A DNA stretch of 64,000 nt from Liquidambar formosana. Lineage: Eukaryota > Streptophyta > Magnoliopsida > Saxifragales > Altingiaceae. The stretch spans positions 10,887,338 to 10,951,337 of the forward strand of contig CM077820.1 in NCBI GenBank assembly GCA_039720395.1. The letters run 5' to 3'. The notes under the pieces are model-generated. The model saw only the letters and a program-made list of their open reading frames with translations, was not told where the DNA came from and searched no databases. Below are positions 11,055 through 20,567 of this stretch, piece by piece. The translations under genes and the position numbers were made by a program. Each line of letters opens with the position of its first letter. Position 1 is the stretch's first letter.

Positions 11055-11350
11055 CTCCCTCCTGAGTCCCAGTTTATTTGATCACCTTGACCAAACACAC
11101 CTATTAGGGCAATGTATTAAGTGCATTGCTATGTCACCTACTTAAATATAACTTTTCAAATTTGTCACGTAAAATTCCCCCGCCCGCCCCCAAAAAAAAT
11201 AAAAATATTAATTTTCTAAGGAAAATTTAGCTAAAGTAAATAAGTGTTTTAGGAAATAACATACATTTTTAGTTTGATTTTTGAAAGTAATCAAATATTT
11301 TGAGACATTCAAAAATGGAAAGGTAATCAAATAAAATGAGACGGAATGAG
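11055..11350. mobile_element. Stowaway-like MITE (Tc1/mariner)
   Basis: 296 bp with a TA on each side (11053-11054, 11351-11352). The left end reads CTCCCTCCTGAGTCCCAG; the right end reverse-complements to CTCATTCCGTCTCATTTTAT, and both continue into TTTATTTGAT. CTCCCTCC plus TA is typical of Stowaway. An internal part recurs at 21,090-21,215. Confidence 0.8.
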
Positions 11351-11632
11351 TATCAAAAGTTCAAAACCATCATTCTCTATAGACAGCTGCAAAATCCCAA
11401 GTAAATCAATTATAAAAGTGTAGGTGGATTAATAATTTCTTTTTTTTTTTCAAGCATTTGATTTTTTTTACTATAATTTTTTAAGCAGTTTTCAAAACAC
11501 TTCTTTCTAAATTTATATTTTGTTTCATTTTCTATTTTTAACCGCTCTGCAAATAAAAAATTTTCCAATTATTTTTTCATGATTTTTTTCACATCTCTTT
11601 AATGGGGTGAGATCATGATTAATGTCGGAATC

Positions 11633-11663
<31 letters not shown>

Positions 11664-12389
11664 TAAATTCTCCAAAGTCTTCGCAGTTTGCACCGTTGGT
11701 ATATAGTGGATGGACAACCTTTGTCCAGTTTGCGTGGACTTTGGGGTCCTTCGAAGTGTTGCTTTCACACATGGGCCCAGAATTAATATTGGTAGGTCGC
11801 GAATAAGGATCCTCTCCAATACAATGAATGGTCCAATGAAATTTAGACTGTTCATACTTATCATGTGAATCTCATAAGTTTTGGTGGATCTCATATGATA
11901 TGAATAGTCCAAAATTAATTAGACCATCTAATTAATGGAGAAGATCTCTTTCCGATGACTCACATATCCTTTTTATTTATTTATTTATTCATTTATAGAT
12001 AATGACTATTTTACAAATCAGTTTCAAAAACATCAAGCAACAAAATGATGAATGAGAAATACCCAATTCCCAAAATATTATTCCAAGCCCTTAATAGCAT
12101 TTTCAGGATGAAATTCAGTCTCAACACTTCAACAAGAGTTAAAACAATCCCTTTGTATAATAGTCATGGAAGACTAAAAGTTTTACGTGAGCCATTACAA
12201 TAATAATTCAACTTCTTACATCTAGAATTTCCTCATAACAAGCGATGAAAACAAAATAAAGAAAATGCTTCTTTCTCATATATAGATAATAAGTGATAAT
12301 TGTGACCTTTTGATTTACGTGTAAATAATGACAACCTACTAGTGTAGCTCCACTTTAAAAATCATAATATTCACCAACTAGCCATTATA
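11351..12389. other. No gene; contains a three-copy repeated block
   Basis: Bases 11,665-11,805 match 20,690-20,795 and 21,380-21,475 (shared TTTGTCCAGTTTGC, TGGACTTTGGGGTCC, GAATTAATATT). A long T run lies at 11,641-11,664. No coding potential was seen. Confidence 0.5.
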
Positions 12390-12699
12390 TGTTGTAAAAC
12401 CAAGAATTTAGAACAATAATGAGGAGAATAAAATTTCTCATTCATCTTCTTTCTCTTCTTTCTCTCCAAATACATATCCTCTCTTCATTCTCTCCAAAAT
12501 ATACATATCACTCTTCTCTCCAAAATATTCCTCACTTCTTTATTCTCTTCTTTCTACCCTTCCCCTTTTATCTATGTTTGTATTTGGTCCTCATGATGGG
12601 ATTACCTAACCCACTTATGATGGTGTTCCCATTATCACAAAGTGGAGGGGGGTGTGGACATCCACTCAATTGTCCACTCAATCTTTAATATTCATAACA
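12390..12699 (-). repeat. 3' LTR of copia element 2
   Basis: On the plus strand begins TGTTGTAAAACC and ends TATTCATAACA, giving TG...CA ends. It contains an 89-codon plus-strand ORF at 12419-12688 that is identical in the other LTR; this is a shadow, not a gene. Confidence 0.95.
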
Positions 12700-12710
12700 C
12701 TCCCCCTTGG
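12700..12710 (-). promoter_or_regulatory. Polypurine tract of copia element 2
   Basis: The minus strand reads CCAAGGGGGAG directly before the 3' LTR. This fixes the orientation of the element. Confidence 0.85.
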
Positions 12711-12730
12711 ATGTCCACCACACTAAGATA

Positions 12731-12911
12731 ATGTGCCTCGTTAAAACCTTACTAGAAAAACCCAGTGGGAAAAAACTAGTGAAGGAAAAAGAGTACAACA
12801 TTTTTGTAAATCTTAGAGTGGTGTTGGACGCACTAAAGAAACTGCCTCATTAAAACCTTGCCAGGAAAACCCAATGGGACAAAACCTAGGCGAAGGAAAA
12901 AGAGTACAGCG
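12731..12911 (-). repeat. Direct repeat pair in the 3' untranslated part of element 2
   Basis: Two related units of about 68 bp (12,731-12,798 and 12,843-12,911) share TTAAAACCTT, GAAAACCCA and GAAGGAAAAAGAGTACA. They lie between the end of pol and the polypurine tract. Confidence 0.75.
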
Positions 12912-12957
12912 TGCATATGTCCAAAAATGAATACTCCCCCTGATAAGAAGATAAGTA

Positions 12958-15240
12958 TCAACTTAAATGATCGCAAACCCGACGCATTCCAATGCCATAT
13001 ATCAATTTCTTGAATGTTGACGATGGTAAGGCCTTGGTGAATAAATCCGCAAGATTATCAGTGGAACGTATTTGCTTCACATCAATTTCATGCCTCTGCT
13101 GGAGTTCATGAGTGTAGAAGAACTTTGGTGAAATGTGTTTGGTTCTATCACCTTTGATGTACCCTCCTTGAATTTGTGCAATACATGCAGCATTATCTTC
13201 ATAAATTGTTGTTGGCATACCTTTAATCAAAGGTAACCCACATGTGTCTCGAATGTGATGGACTACAGATCTTAACCATACACATTCACGACTTGCTTCA
13301 TGGAGTGCAAGTATCTCAGAGTGATTAGAAGATGTAGCAATTAAAGTCTGCTTTGTAGATCGCCAAGAGATCGCTGTATTGCCACATGTAAATACATACC
13401 CTGTTTGTGAGCGAGCTTTGTGAGGATCAGAAAGGTATCCAGAATCTGCATATCCTTCTAAACAAGGACCACGGGCTAATTCCTTTGAGTAAAACAAACC
13501 CATATCTGTAGTTCCACGAAGGTAACGTAAAATATGTTTAATACCATTCCAGTGTCGTCGAGTTGGAGCAGGACTGAATCTTGCTAATAAGTTGACTGAA
13601 AATGCTATATCAGGCCTAGTGCATTGTGCTAAATATAACAAAGCACCTATTGCACTAAGATATGGTACTTCAGGACCAAGTAGCATTTCATTATCTTCTT
13701 TGGGACGAAATGGATCTTTCTTAATATCAAGAGATCGAACCACCATGGGAGAACTTAGTGGATGCGCTTTATCCATATTAAAACGTTTCAATACCTTTTC
13801 GGTATAAGCTGATTGATGGATAAGAATTCCATTTGATTTATGCTCGATCTGCAGGCCGAGACAATATTTTGTTCTCCCTAAATCTTTCATCTCAAATTCT
13901 TTTTTCAAATATTCAGCAGCTTTCATGAGCTCTTCAGGAGTCCCAATTAAATTTATATCATCAACATAGACTGCAATGATGGCGAATCTAGATTCTGATT
14001 TCTTTATAAATACACAAGGGCATATAGGATTATTAATATATCCTTCTTTAACTAAGTACTCACTGAGACGATTATACCACATTCTTCCAGATTGTTTTAA
14101 TCCATACAAGGATCGTCTCAGTTTAATTGAGTACATATTTCGTGGTTGTGATGTATTTGCTTCAGGCAATTTGAATCCTTCAGGGATCTTTATATATATA
14201 TCTGCATCTAACTTTCCATATAAATATGCAGTAACTACGTCCATAAGACGCATGTCAAGTCCTTCTGAGACTGACAGACTAATTAAATATCGAAATGTAA
14301 TGGCATCCATTACAGGTGAATATGTTTCTTCATAATCAATCCCAGGTCTCTGCAGGAAACCTTGTGCTACTAAACGAGCTTTATATCTGACGATCTCATT
14401 TTTATCATTACGCTTTCTTACAAACACCCATTTGTAACTCACGGGTTTCACATCATTGGGTGTTAGGACTACAGGTCCAAATACTTTACGTTTTTCTAGC
14501 GAATCCAATTCTGCTTGGATTGCTTCTTTCCACTTTAACCAATCAGGTCTACTGTGACATTCGTCTACAGTGCGTGGTTCGAGATCATCATCATCTTTCG
14601 AAATTTCAGTAGCTACTGTGAAAGAAAATACATCATTAATAACCACTTCTGAGCGATCCCACAATTCTTTTGTACATGTATAGTTTATGGAAATTTCTTC
14701 ATTTCCATGTACATATGCCTCTTTATTGTTTTCTGTCTCTTCAGGGACATTTTCCTCTTCAGGAGTTATTAAATCAGAATTTGTGGGAATATTTATTTCT
14801 TGTTCAATAGCCTCTTCCGGAGTACTATTTTCTATATTTTGTTGCCCTTTTATTTTCCTCTTCCGGGGAACTAAATCTTTTGAACCCAAGGGTCTACCAC
14901 GCTTCAGGCGTGTAGTAGATGATTCATTTGCTGCAATAATAGTAGACTTACCAATTGATACATTGATCTTTGCTGGTGTGTTTGCAGCCGATATATAAGA
15001 CTTAGTTATTTTTGCTGCATCTGTAAATGCATCTGGCATTTGATTAGCAATCTTCTGAAGATGAGTGATCCTCTGTACTTCAGTTTCACATTGAGCAGTA
15101 TGTGGATCAAGATGGGACAAAGATGGTACATTCCAAGAAAGTTCACGTCGTTCTTCTATCAGTGGATTTCCTCCTCCTAACGACGGGAACTGTGTTTCAT
15201 CAAAATGACAATCTGCAAATCTTGCTGTAAAAATATCACT
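12958..15240 (-). pseudogene. Truncated copia pol: integrase tail, RT and RNase H
   Basis: The frame is open from 15240 (first in-frame ATG at 15120) to the stop at 12958. It starts abruptly inside the integrase C-terminal region (FTARFADCHFDETQFP), which normally follows the catalytic core. A charged linker with a basic GRPLGSKD patch leads into RT (WVFVRKRNDKNEIVRYKARL, YVDD) and RNase H with all three acids visible (ADSG, SEIL, YEDN). It has no internal stops. The TAA just before codon 15240 and the change of sequence there mark a deletion or replacement junction. RT and RNase H may still be active if translated from an internal start, but gag, protease and integrase are missing. Confidence 0.9.
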
Positions 15241-15779
15241 TTATTAGTTTGGGGGTGTGAATTCTTACCGTACTGTGATATTACCATTTATTTCACATTA
15301 TATTTTTCTGGGCTCAAACCATTTGGGTTTCCTGTTCTTGTTGGTGTGAGAACAATGGGCTGGTATACTTTCTGCCTAATAACACATGTTGGGCCTATCC
15401 AAACAAACCCACACTAGTGCCCAGTACCTGGTATGTCCAAGCCATGGCACGCCTAACCCATTAGCCCAAGACCCTTATCTGCTAACCGACACAATTAGCA
15501 TGATGAGGGGACTACAGTATTGAGATGTGATTAAAAGCAGCTGTATTTTATCAAAAGGCAACATTATTGGCAGACGGTTGCAGATCTCGAGAGGATTAAT
15601 TAATCCTAAATAGCATTGGATTCCCAACAATGCATTGGTTTTTGCAATCTGTTCTTGGCTTGAGTGAGGGCGGTTTTTCTTTAAAAACCAGAGTTTGATT
15701 ATAGGTGCTTAAACACTCTTCCCCAACTATTCAACCCTCAGAGAAAACTCTCTTCTTCTAAATCCTCTCTTACGAACTC
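15241..15779 (+). other. Presumed upstream region of the antisense ORF inside element 2
   Basis: Sequence foreign to copia pol. The last 60 bp are CT-rich (ACTCTTCCCC, ACTCTCTTCTTCTAAATCCT), like a plant 5' leader, before the ATG at 15780. No convincing TATA box was found. Confidence 0.35.
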
Positions 15780-16388
15780 ATGGCCTCTTCCTCCTCTGCC
15801 CCACAAAACCGTCCTGACTTAAACACAACACCAACAACACAACCAGAGGTCTGGCACCCAAGGTTCCTAAATGTTCACAACCAACCCCTTACAGTTGAGG
15901 ATTCTGTAATTTACAATCTTGCGAACGCAACGGCAGTAGCGGAGGGACTCATCACTCCTCGTGATGAGAGAATACTGGTTGGACGGTCCGACCTGGACAT
16001 AATAAGAGACTCCATGGCTCTCAGCGCTCAGGCCACAACATTTACTGCTAACATGGCTCGGCGTTTGCACACCAGAAATGTGCACATGCAAAGTCTAAGT
16101 GACCAGGTCACTCGTCTCCAGGGGTTGCTCGACGGAGCCTATCGAAGGATGAGGGCTTTGAGAGCGGAGAATAGAGAGTTACAAAGAATAGTGGACTCCT
16201 ATTCTAACAGACTCACACCAAGGGTCGAGGCACTGGAGAGGCTCGCTGATCAAATCATTGATCAAGAAAGGGTTCCGGGCAGCCCACAGAGGCAACCTCC
16301 AGTTGATCCCTCCAGTTCTACCCAAGGCCCACAAAGGCAACCCCCAACTGATCCTTCTAGTTCTACCCAAAATGCTACTATTGAGTAG
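15780..16388 (+). CDS. Unknown 202-aa coiled-coil protein, antisense inside copia element 2
   Basis: The ATG sits in CTCATGGCC, matching the plant ATGGC start context. Residues 1-25 are Ser/Thr/Pro/Asn-rich and probably disordered. A globular or helical part follows (about 26-90; PRFLNVHNQPLTVEDSVIY). Next is a long helical region rich in Leu, Arg and Glu at heptad-like spacing (about 95-165; LSDQVTRLQGLL, RALRAENRELQRIVDSY), a probable coiled coil. The C-terminus has two 15-residue repeats, PQRQPPVDPSSSTQG and PQRQPPTDPSSSTQN. No signal peptide or membrane segment. It runs opposite to the host element and replaces its gag/integrase region. I do not recognise the family. It could be a captured host gene, an additional ORF of the retroelement lineage, or a viral-type structural protein. 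The intact frame next to identical LTRs is notable but may only reflect the recent insertion. Confidence 0.55.
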   Translation: MASSSSAPQNRPDLNTTPTTQPEVWHPRFLNVHNQPLTVEDSVIYNLANATAVAEGLITPRDERILVGRSDLDIIRDSMALSAQATTFTANMARRLHTRNVHMQSLSDQVTRLQGLLDGAYRRMRALRAENRELQRIVDSYSNRLTPRVEALERLADQIIDQERVPGSPQRQPPVDPSSSTQGPQRQPPTDPSSSTQNATIE

Positions 16389-16395
16389 CTCTCAC

Positions 16396-16831
16396 TTTTT
16401 TTTTTTTTTGTTTTTTTTTTTTTTTTTTTTTTGTTGCTGCTACTAGAATGAAGATGGTTTTATTTGCTAAACTCAAATAACAAACAGATAAAATAGCACA
16501 CAAAATGAATGAACACAGCAAAATACTATTCATAAATAGATAACACACTGGAATATTTAGCACAACTTCTAAACAGACGAATCAAAATAAAATAAAAATA
16601 ATAATTATCGAAAATACAAAACGTACACTAGCAACAAATAACATGGCAAAATTTCAAGAAAGACTAAAAATGGGACCACTGGCATAATTGGAATCTCCTC
16701 ATGTACACAATAGTCCACTATCCAGAAGATGAGTGGAATGACAACTAGGTACCATGGGAGCATGAAAGTGAAAAACCCATTCATCATTGCAGAGATGAGG
16801 GTTTTTGGGAGGAATAGCCATGATATTTATA
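16396..16831 (-). other. Minus-strand gene-like unit: TATA box, 60-codon ORF, poly(A) signal, A-tract
   Basis: Read on the minus strand: TATAAATA at 16831-16824, an ATG at 16787, a 60-codon ORF to 16605, a long AT-rich 3' part, AATAAA at 16464-16459, then an A-tract of about 36 (16432-16396, one C). The peptide is very hydrophobic (LVVIPLIFWIVDY, FLVFLEILPCYLLLVYVLYF), like two short membrane segments. The AATAAA lies about 27 bases before the A-tract, as in a polyadenylated mRNA end, so part of this may derive from a reverse-transcribed transcript. It converges with the 202-codon ORF, from which the A/T tract separates it. Function unknown; the peptide may not be made. Confidence 0.4.
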
Positions 16832-16880
16832 GAAAAGTCCTATTTTTTTTTTTATTACAACAGGGGAAGTATTCTTAATG

Positions 16881-16940
16881 GGCTGCAGAGACAATCTCCA
16901 GTTGGTCTCTCTAGTTCTCAAAATGCTACTAATAAGTAGC
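16881..16940 (+). pseudogene. Decayed second copy of the 3' end of the 202-aa ORF
   Basis: GGCTGCAGAGACAATCTCCA and AATGCTACTAATAAGTAGC match the end of the upstream ORF (16,285-16,390: CAGAGGCAACCTCCAGTTGA, AATGCTACTATTGAGTAGC). The match runs to the stop codon. This shows a duplication within the insert that predates the present structure. Confidence 0.65.
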
Positions 16941-17460
16941 AAAAAAAAATCTGTAATCTGCTCCAAGTACAATGACCAAATCTGAAATTTTAGTGAAAAC
17001 AATTTGTGATGCGTATAAATGAATTTTTATATGTTCAATCCAAAAAGAAATGGGCTTTGGGGTTTATATCACTTAAAAATATATCAAATGTACTTTGTAA
17101 CCTCAAAATTTGGTAGAGAAATACCTAGCAAAACCCATTCAAAAATATTTTTCAATATTAAGTTAGTGCTGTCTAGCAGAAATCCCAGATTCAGGTGTAC
17201 CACGAAATAATTACGCAAAAAAATATCAAATGGTCACCCAATGACACGAAAATTGGTAGGATGTTAGCCCAACAAGTCAGTGACAAAATCCAATTCGTTT
17301 CATCTCAAAATCATAACTAGAACTAAAGTTATGAATTAAATGGTAAAATGGGTTCGTGCTGTCAACACAGTATAACACACAAAACCTCAACCAAGTATTT
17401 ACTTAAAACACTTAACTCGTAGGTTTATTCTATAAACCGATGCTTATTTCTTCAGTGTCA
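16941..17460. other. No gene seen inside copia element 2
   Basis: AT-rich, only short ORFs. It lies between the gene-like units and the tandem-repeat leader of the element. Confidence 0.5.
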
Positions 17461-17462
17461 TT

Positions 17463-17996
17463 CCACTTCTAGTGGTTTGGTATTTTATTTTTCCACATCA
17501 AATATATTCATTCCACTTCTGGTGGTTTGATATTTCATTAATCCACTTCTAGTGGTTTGGTATTTTATTACTCCACACCAAATATATTCATTCCACTTCT
17601 GGTGGTTTGATATTTCATTAATCCACTTCTAGTGGTTTGGTATTTTATTACTCCACTTCTAGTGGTTTAGTATTCCACTTTTAGTGGTTTGGTATTTTAT
17701 TTTTCCACACCAAATATACTCATTCCACTTCTGGTGGTTTGATATTTCATTAATCCACTTCTAGTGGTTTGGTATTTTATTACTCCACTTCTAGTGGTTT
17801 AGTATTCCACTTCTAGTGGTTTGGTATTTTATTTTTCCATACCAAATATATTCATTCCACTTCTGGTGGTTTGATATTTCATTAATCCACTTCTAGTGGT
17901 TTGGTATTTTATTACTCCACTTCTAGTGGTTTAGTATGTCATTAATCCACTTCTGGTGGTTTGGTATTCCATTATTCCACTTTTGGTGGTTTTTTA
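17463..17996. repeat. Tandem repeat with a hairpin core and higher-order structure
   Basis: About 16 units carry CCACTTCTAGTGG or the close forms CCACTTCTGGTGG and CCACTTTTAGTGG, each followed by TTTGGTATTT-like sequence; monomers are roughly 22-31 bp. CCACT-TCT-AGTGG can fold as a 5-bp stem with a 3-base loop. Degenerate CCACACCAAATATA units recur about every 130 bp (near 17,570, 17,705, 17,837), giving a higher-order unit of several monomers. Confidence 0.85.
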
Positions 17997-18296
17997 TCAT
18001 AAAATGACATACTTTAAGCTGACACAGTGAAGTTACCAGTAAATCTGAGAGAAGTTGACTGACAACAGAGGTGACGTTGACAGTCAATTCGTAGTAAAAC
18101 AAGAGCAGATTTTTGTGTGTTCTTCTATACTAACTAAAGCAAAAGTTAAGGTGCACCCACGAATTTTCACCAAAATTTTACAAGCATCTAAAGAAGTTGC
18201 ATAACACATAATAGAGAAATATATTACTCAATTTAATTTGGTCATCATTGACCATCACTTTATTCAATTAAATTGAGACTTTATTCATTATTTCTA

Positions 18297-18730
18297 AAAC
18301 TTCAGGTTTTGAAATTTGTCTCTTACTTCAGGAAGAGAACAGATGAATAATAACCCTTTTTTTTTTTTTTTTTTTATAGAAAACTTCTGGTTTTCAGATC
18401 TTTCTCTTACTTCAGGAAGAGAAGATGAATTGTTACCCTTTTTTCCTTTTTAATTATAAAACTTCAGGTTTTATTTTAAATCTTCTCTTGCTTCAGGAAG
18501 AGAATATATGAACAACAACTTTTCTTATAGAAAATTTTGGAGATTAAAATTTGTTTCTTCCTTCATGAAGATAACATGTAAATAATAACTTTTCATATAG
18601 AAAACTTCAAGTTTTCAAATCTTTCTCTTACTTCAAGAAGAGAAAATGAATCATCACTCCTTTTATTTATTTCTAAAACTTTAAGTTTTATTTTTAAATC
18701 TTCTCTTGCTTCAGGAAGAGAAGATGGATT
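18297..18730. repeat. Tandem repeat of about 70-85 bp, about six units
   Basis: Each unit has AAAACTTCAGGTTTT-like sequence, then TCTCTTACTTCAGGAAGAGAA, then a T-rich spacer. Units start near 18,297, 18,381, 18,459, 18,530, 18,600 and 18,675 and are quite diverged. Confidence 0.75.
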
Positions 18731-18754
18731 CATCCATTCAAGTATATAATTTAG

Positions 18755-18865
18755 AGTAAAAAACAATCCACAACCAAATTGGTTAAAAGCATACCAACTT
18801 ACCACAATCAAATTGGTTTAGAACGTACCAACTTACCAACTTATCACAACCAAATTGGTTAAGAA
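18755..18865. repeat. Short three-unit repeat next to the 5' LTR of element 2
   Basis: CACAACCAAATTGGTT, CACAATCAAATTGGTT and CACAACCAAATTGGTT occur in succession with ACCAACTTA spacers. AACCAATTTGG-type sequence is partly palindromic. Confidence 0.7.
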
Positions 18866-18910
18866 AGAAGATGGTGGTAGTATGATATTGCTCGCAAATT
18901 TCTTGAGCAA

Positions 18911-18925
18911 TTCGTGCTGATAACG
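18911..18925 (-). promoter_or_regulatory. Variant primer-binding site of copia element 2
   Basis: On the minus strand the sequence right after the 5' LTR is CGTTATCAGCACGAA. It shares TATCAG with the usual initiator-Met site TGGTATCAGAGC. The position is right; the exact tRNA is uncertain. Confidence 0.5.
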
Positions 18926-19235
18926 TGTTGTAAAACCAAGAATTTAGAACAATAATGAGGAGAATAAAATTTCTCATTCATCTTCTTTCTCTTCTTTCTC
19001 TCCAAATACATATCCTCTCTTCATTCTCTCCAAAATATACATATCACTCTTCTCTCCAAAATATTCCTCACTTCTTTATTCTCTTCTTTCTACCCTTCCC
19101 CTTTTATCTATGTTTGTATTTGGTCCTCATGATGGGATTACCTAACCCACTTATGATGGTGTTCCCATTATCACAAAGTGGAGGGGGGTGTGGACATCCA
19201 CTCAATTGTCCACTCAATCTTTAATATTCATAACA
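18926..19235 (-). repeat. 5' LTR of copia element 2
   Basis: No difference from the 12390-12699 copy was found by reading. Followed by TTATA, the second target duplication copy. Confidence 0.95.
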
Positions 19236-19766
19236 TTATAGTATAATGCTACAATAAGGCATCCAACGGCTAAAACAATAATATGTGCACCTTTTAGTTT
19301 CTCTAACAGCCGAATGCATATTAATAATATAATAATGATACAATGTTGCATATATTAATATATATCTAAACGACAGATGTTAATGTGCACCAAAAGAAAT
19401 GACGCATCGAGTAGATAATTATCAGAATAGAATTAAATCAAAAACACGAATTGATTCTCATCTAACCAAAAAAGATACATGTATAAAACTTTTATATAAT
19501 TGCATGTAATAGTGCAACAGTTGATATGTTGGAAAATTCTAAAAACCCATCATCTCGATCACCTACATTGACACAGGAGTTACGGATCTAGCTAGAACAT
19601 CTCAGCAGTGAACCTTCAATCCATTTGATCATCACGAACATATTCTCAACAAGATACAATGATCACACATCAACTTATTAATCTATTTGAATCTACGTGT
19701 TACAATTCAGAAGTAAGAATATTAAACAAAATCCACTAGAATTAGAAAGCTATTGTTCCTTTAGAT
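19236..19766. other. No gene seen
   Basis: AT-rich right flank of copia element 2. Nothing recognisable. Confidence 0.5.
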
Positions 19767-20567
19767 TGTTGGGAATATTCGTGGATTTTGTGAAATTCAA
19801 TACACAATATTTATTAAAAATTGAACATGAATACAATTTACAACACAAATTAAAATCACAAATACAATAAAATTGTACACGGATAAATCTCATAAAAATC
19901 ACAATTTAATTTAACAAAAATCAACATAAGAAATATTTAATTAAAATAAAATAAAGCTGCCTATGGAAAGGCACGTGAGATCACGCTGTCCTAAAGGAAC
20001 TATCGCCTCCTTACGTACAGGTTCTGATGGACGATAGGACCTCCAAGATACAACCCCAAAACTCGCAGCTCCCTCTTCTATGTGTACGTCCACAGGAAAA
20101 GTATGGTGAACCCGTCCACAATCAGTTGCTCGTAAAAACAATATAAAATAACTATATACAATTCCTAGAGAAATATAGTAGAAAAGAGATTGAGAAGATA
20201 ATGAGAATACATCTCTCATCCATGTAGCGAAGCCCACTATTTATAATAAATATGGCTAAAATGTTTGGGCTAATAAAGGCCTAAATTAAATGTCATAACA
20301 ATTCTTATAATAGCCCAATAAATATCATGAAATAAAAGTCCAACGGTTAGTAACGGACACTAATAAATTATAGAAATTAAAACCCAATAATCAATGAAAT
20401 AAAACTCATATAATCAGCCATAAAAGCCACGTTTGTGCCACGTCAAATCTCTCACGTACCACGTCACGACACGGCTGGCCGGTCTCGGTCAAGGCAGGCA
20501 TGTATGTGCGCACATATGTGTGGTCTGAAGTTTTGAAACTTTAAAGAAAATCACTTTTTTTCTAACA
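19767..20567 (-). mobile_element. Probable solo LTR (about 801 bp)
   Basis: Plus strand begins TGTTGGGAATATTC and ends TTTCTAACA, with complementary TGTTRG/CYAACA-like ends. On the minus strand TATAAATA lies near 20,241-20,248, as in an LTR promoter. No pol sequence adjoins. Five-base flanks (TAGAT, CTACA) do not match, so the target duplication is lost or the ends are slightly wrong. The 98-codon minus ORF inside is not a recognised gene. Confidence 0.45.

Larger units (their letters stand above)
12390..19235 (-). mobile_element. Chimeric non-autonomous Ty1-copia element 2 (6846 bp)
   Basis: Two 310-bp LTRs (12390-12699, 18926-19235) appear identical base for base. They are flanked by a perfect 5-bp target duplication TTATA (12385-12389, 19236-19240). 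The element runs on the minus strand: 5' LTR, variant primer site, tandem-repeat leader, unrelated insert, truncated pol, polypurine tract, 3' LTR. Gag, protease and the integrase core are absent. Identical LTRs mean a very recent insertion, yet the element cannot supply its own capsid or integrase, so an autonomous relative presumably mobilised it. The 15241-18925 segment carries an antisense ORF and a minus-strand gene-like unit. Confidence 0.95.

Noticed and set aside
12419..12688. 89-codon ORF found twice, identical
   Set aside because: Both copies are inside the LTRs of copia element 2; identity reflects the LTRs, not a conserved gene.
17463..17996. Regular short repeats, considered as a CRISPR-like array
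   Set aside because: Units are directly tandem without unique spacers, in a plant retrotransposon; it is a minisatellite.
19941..20237. 98-codon minus-strand ORF
   Set aside because: Falls across the probable solo LTR; no recognisable protein.
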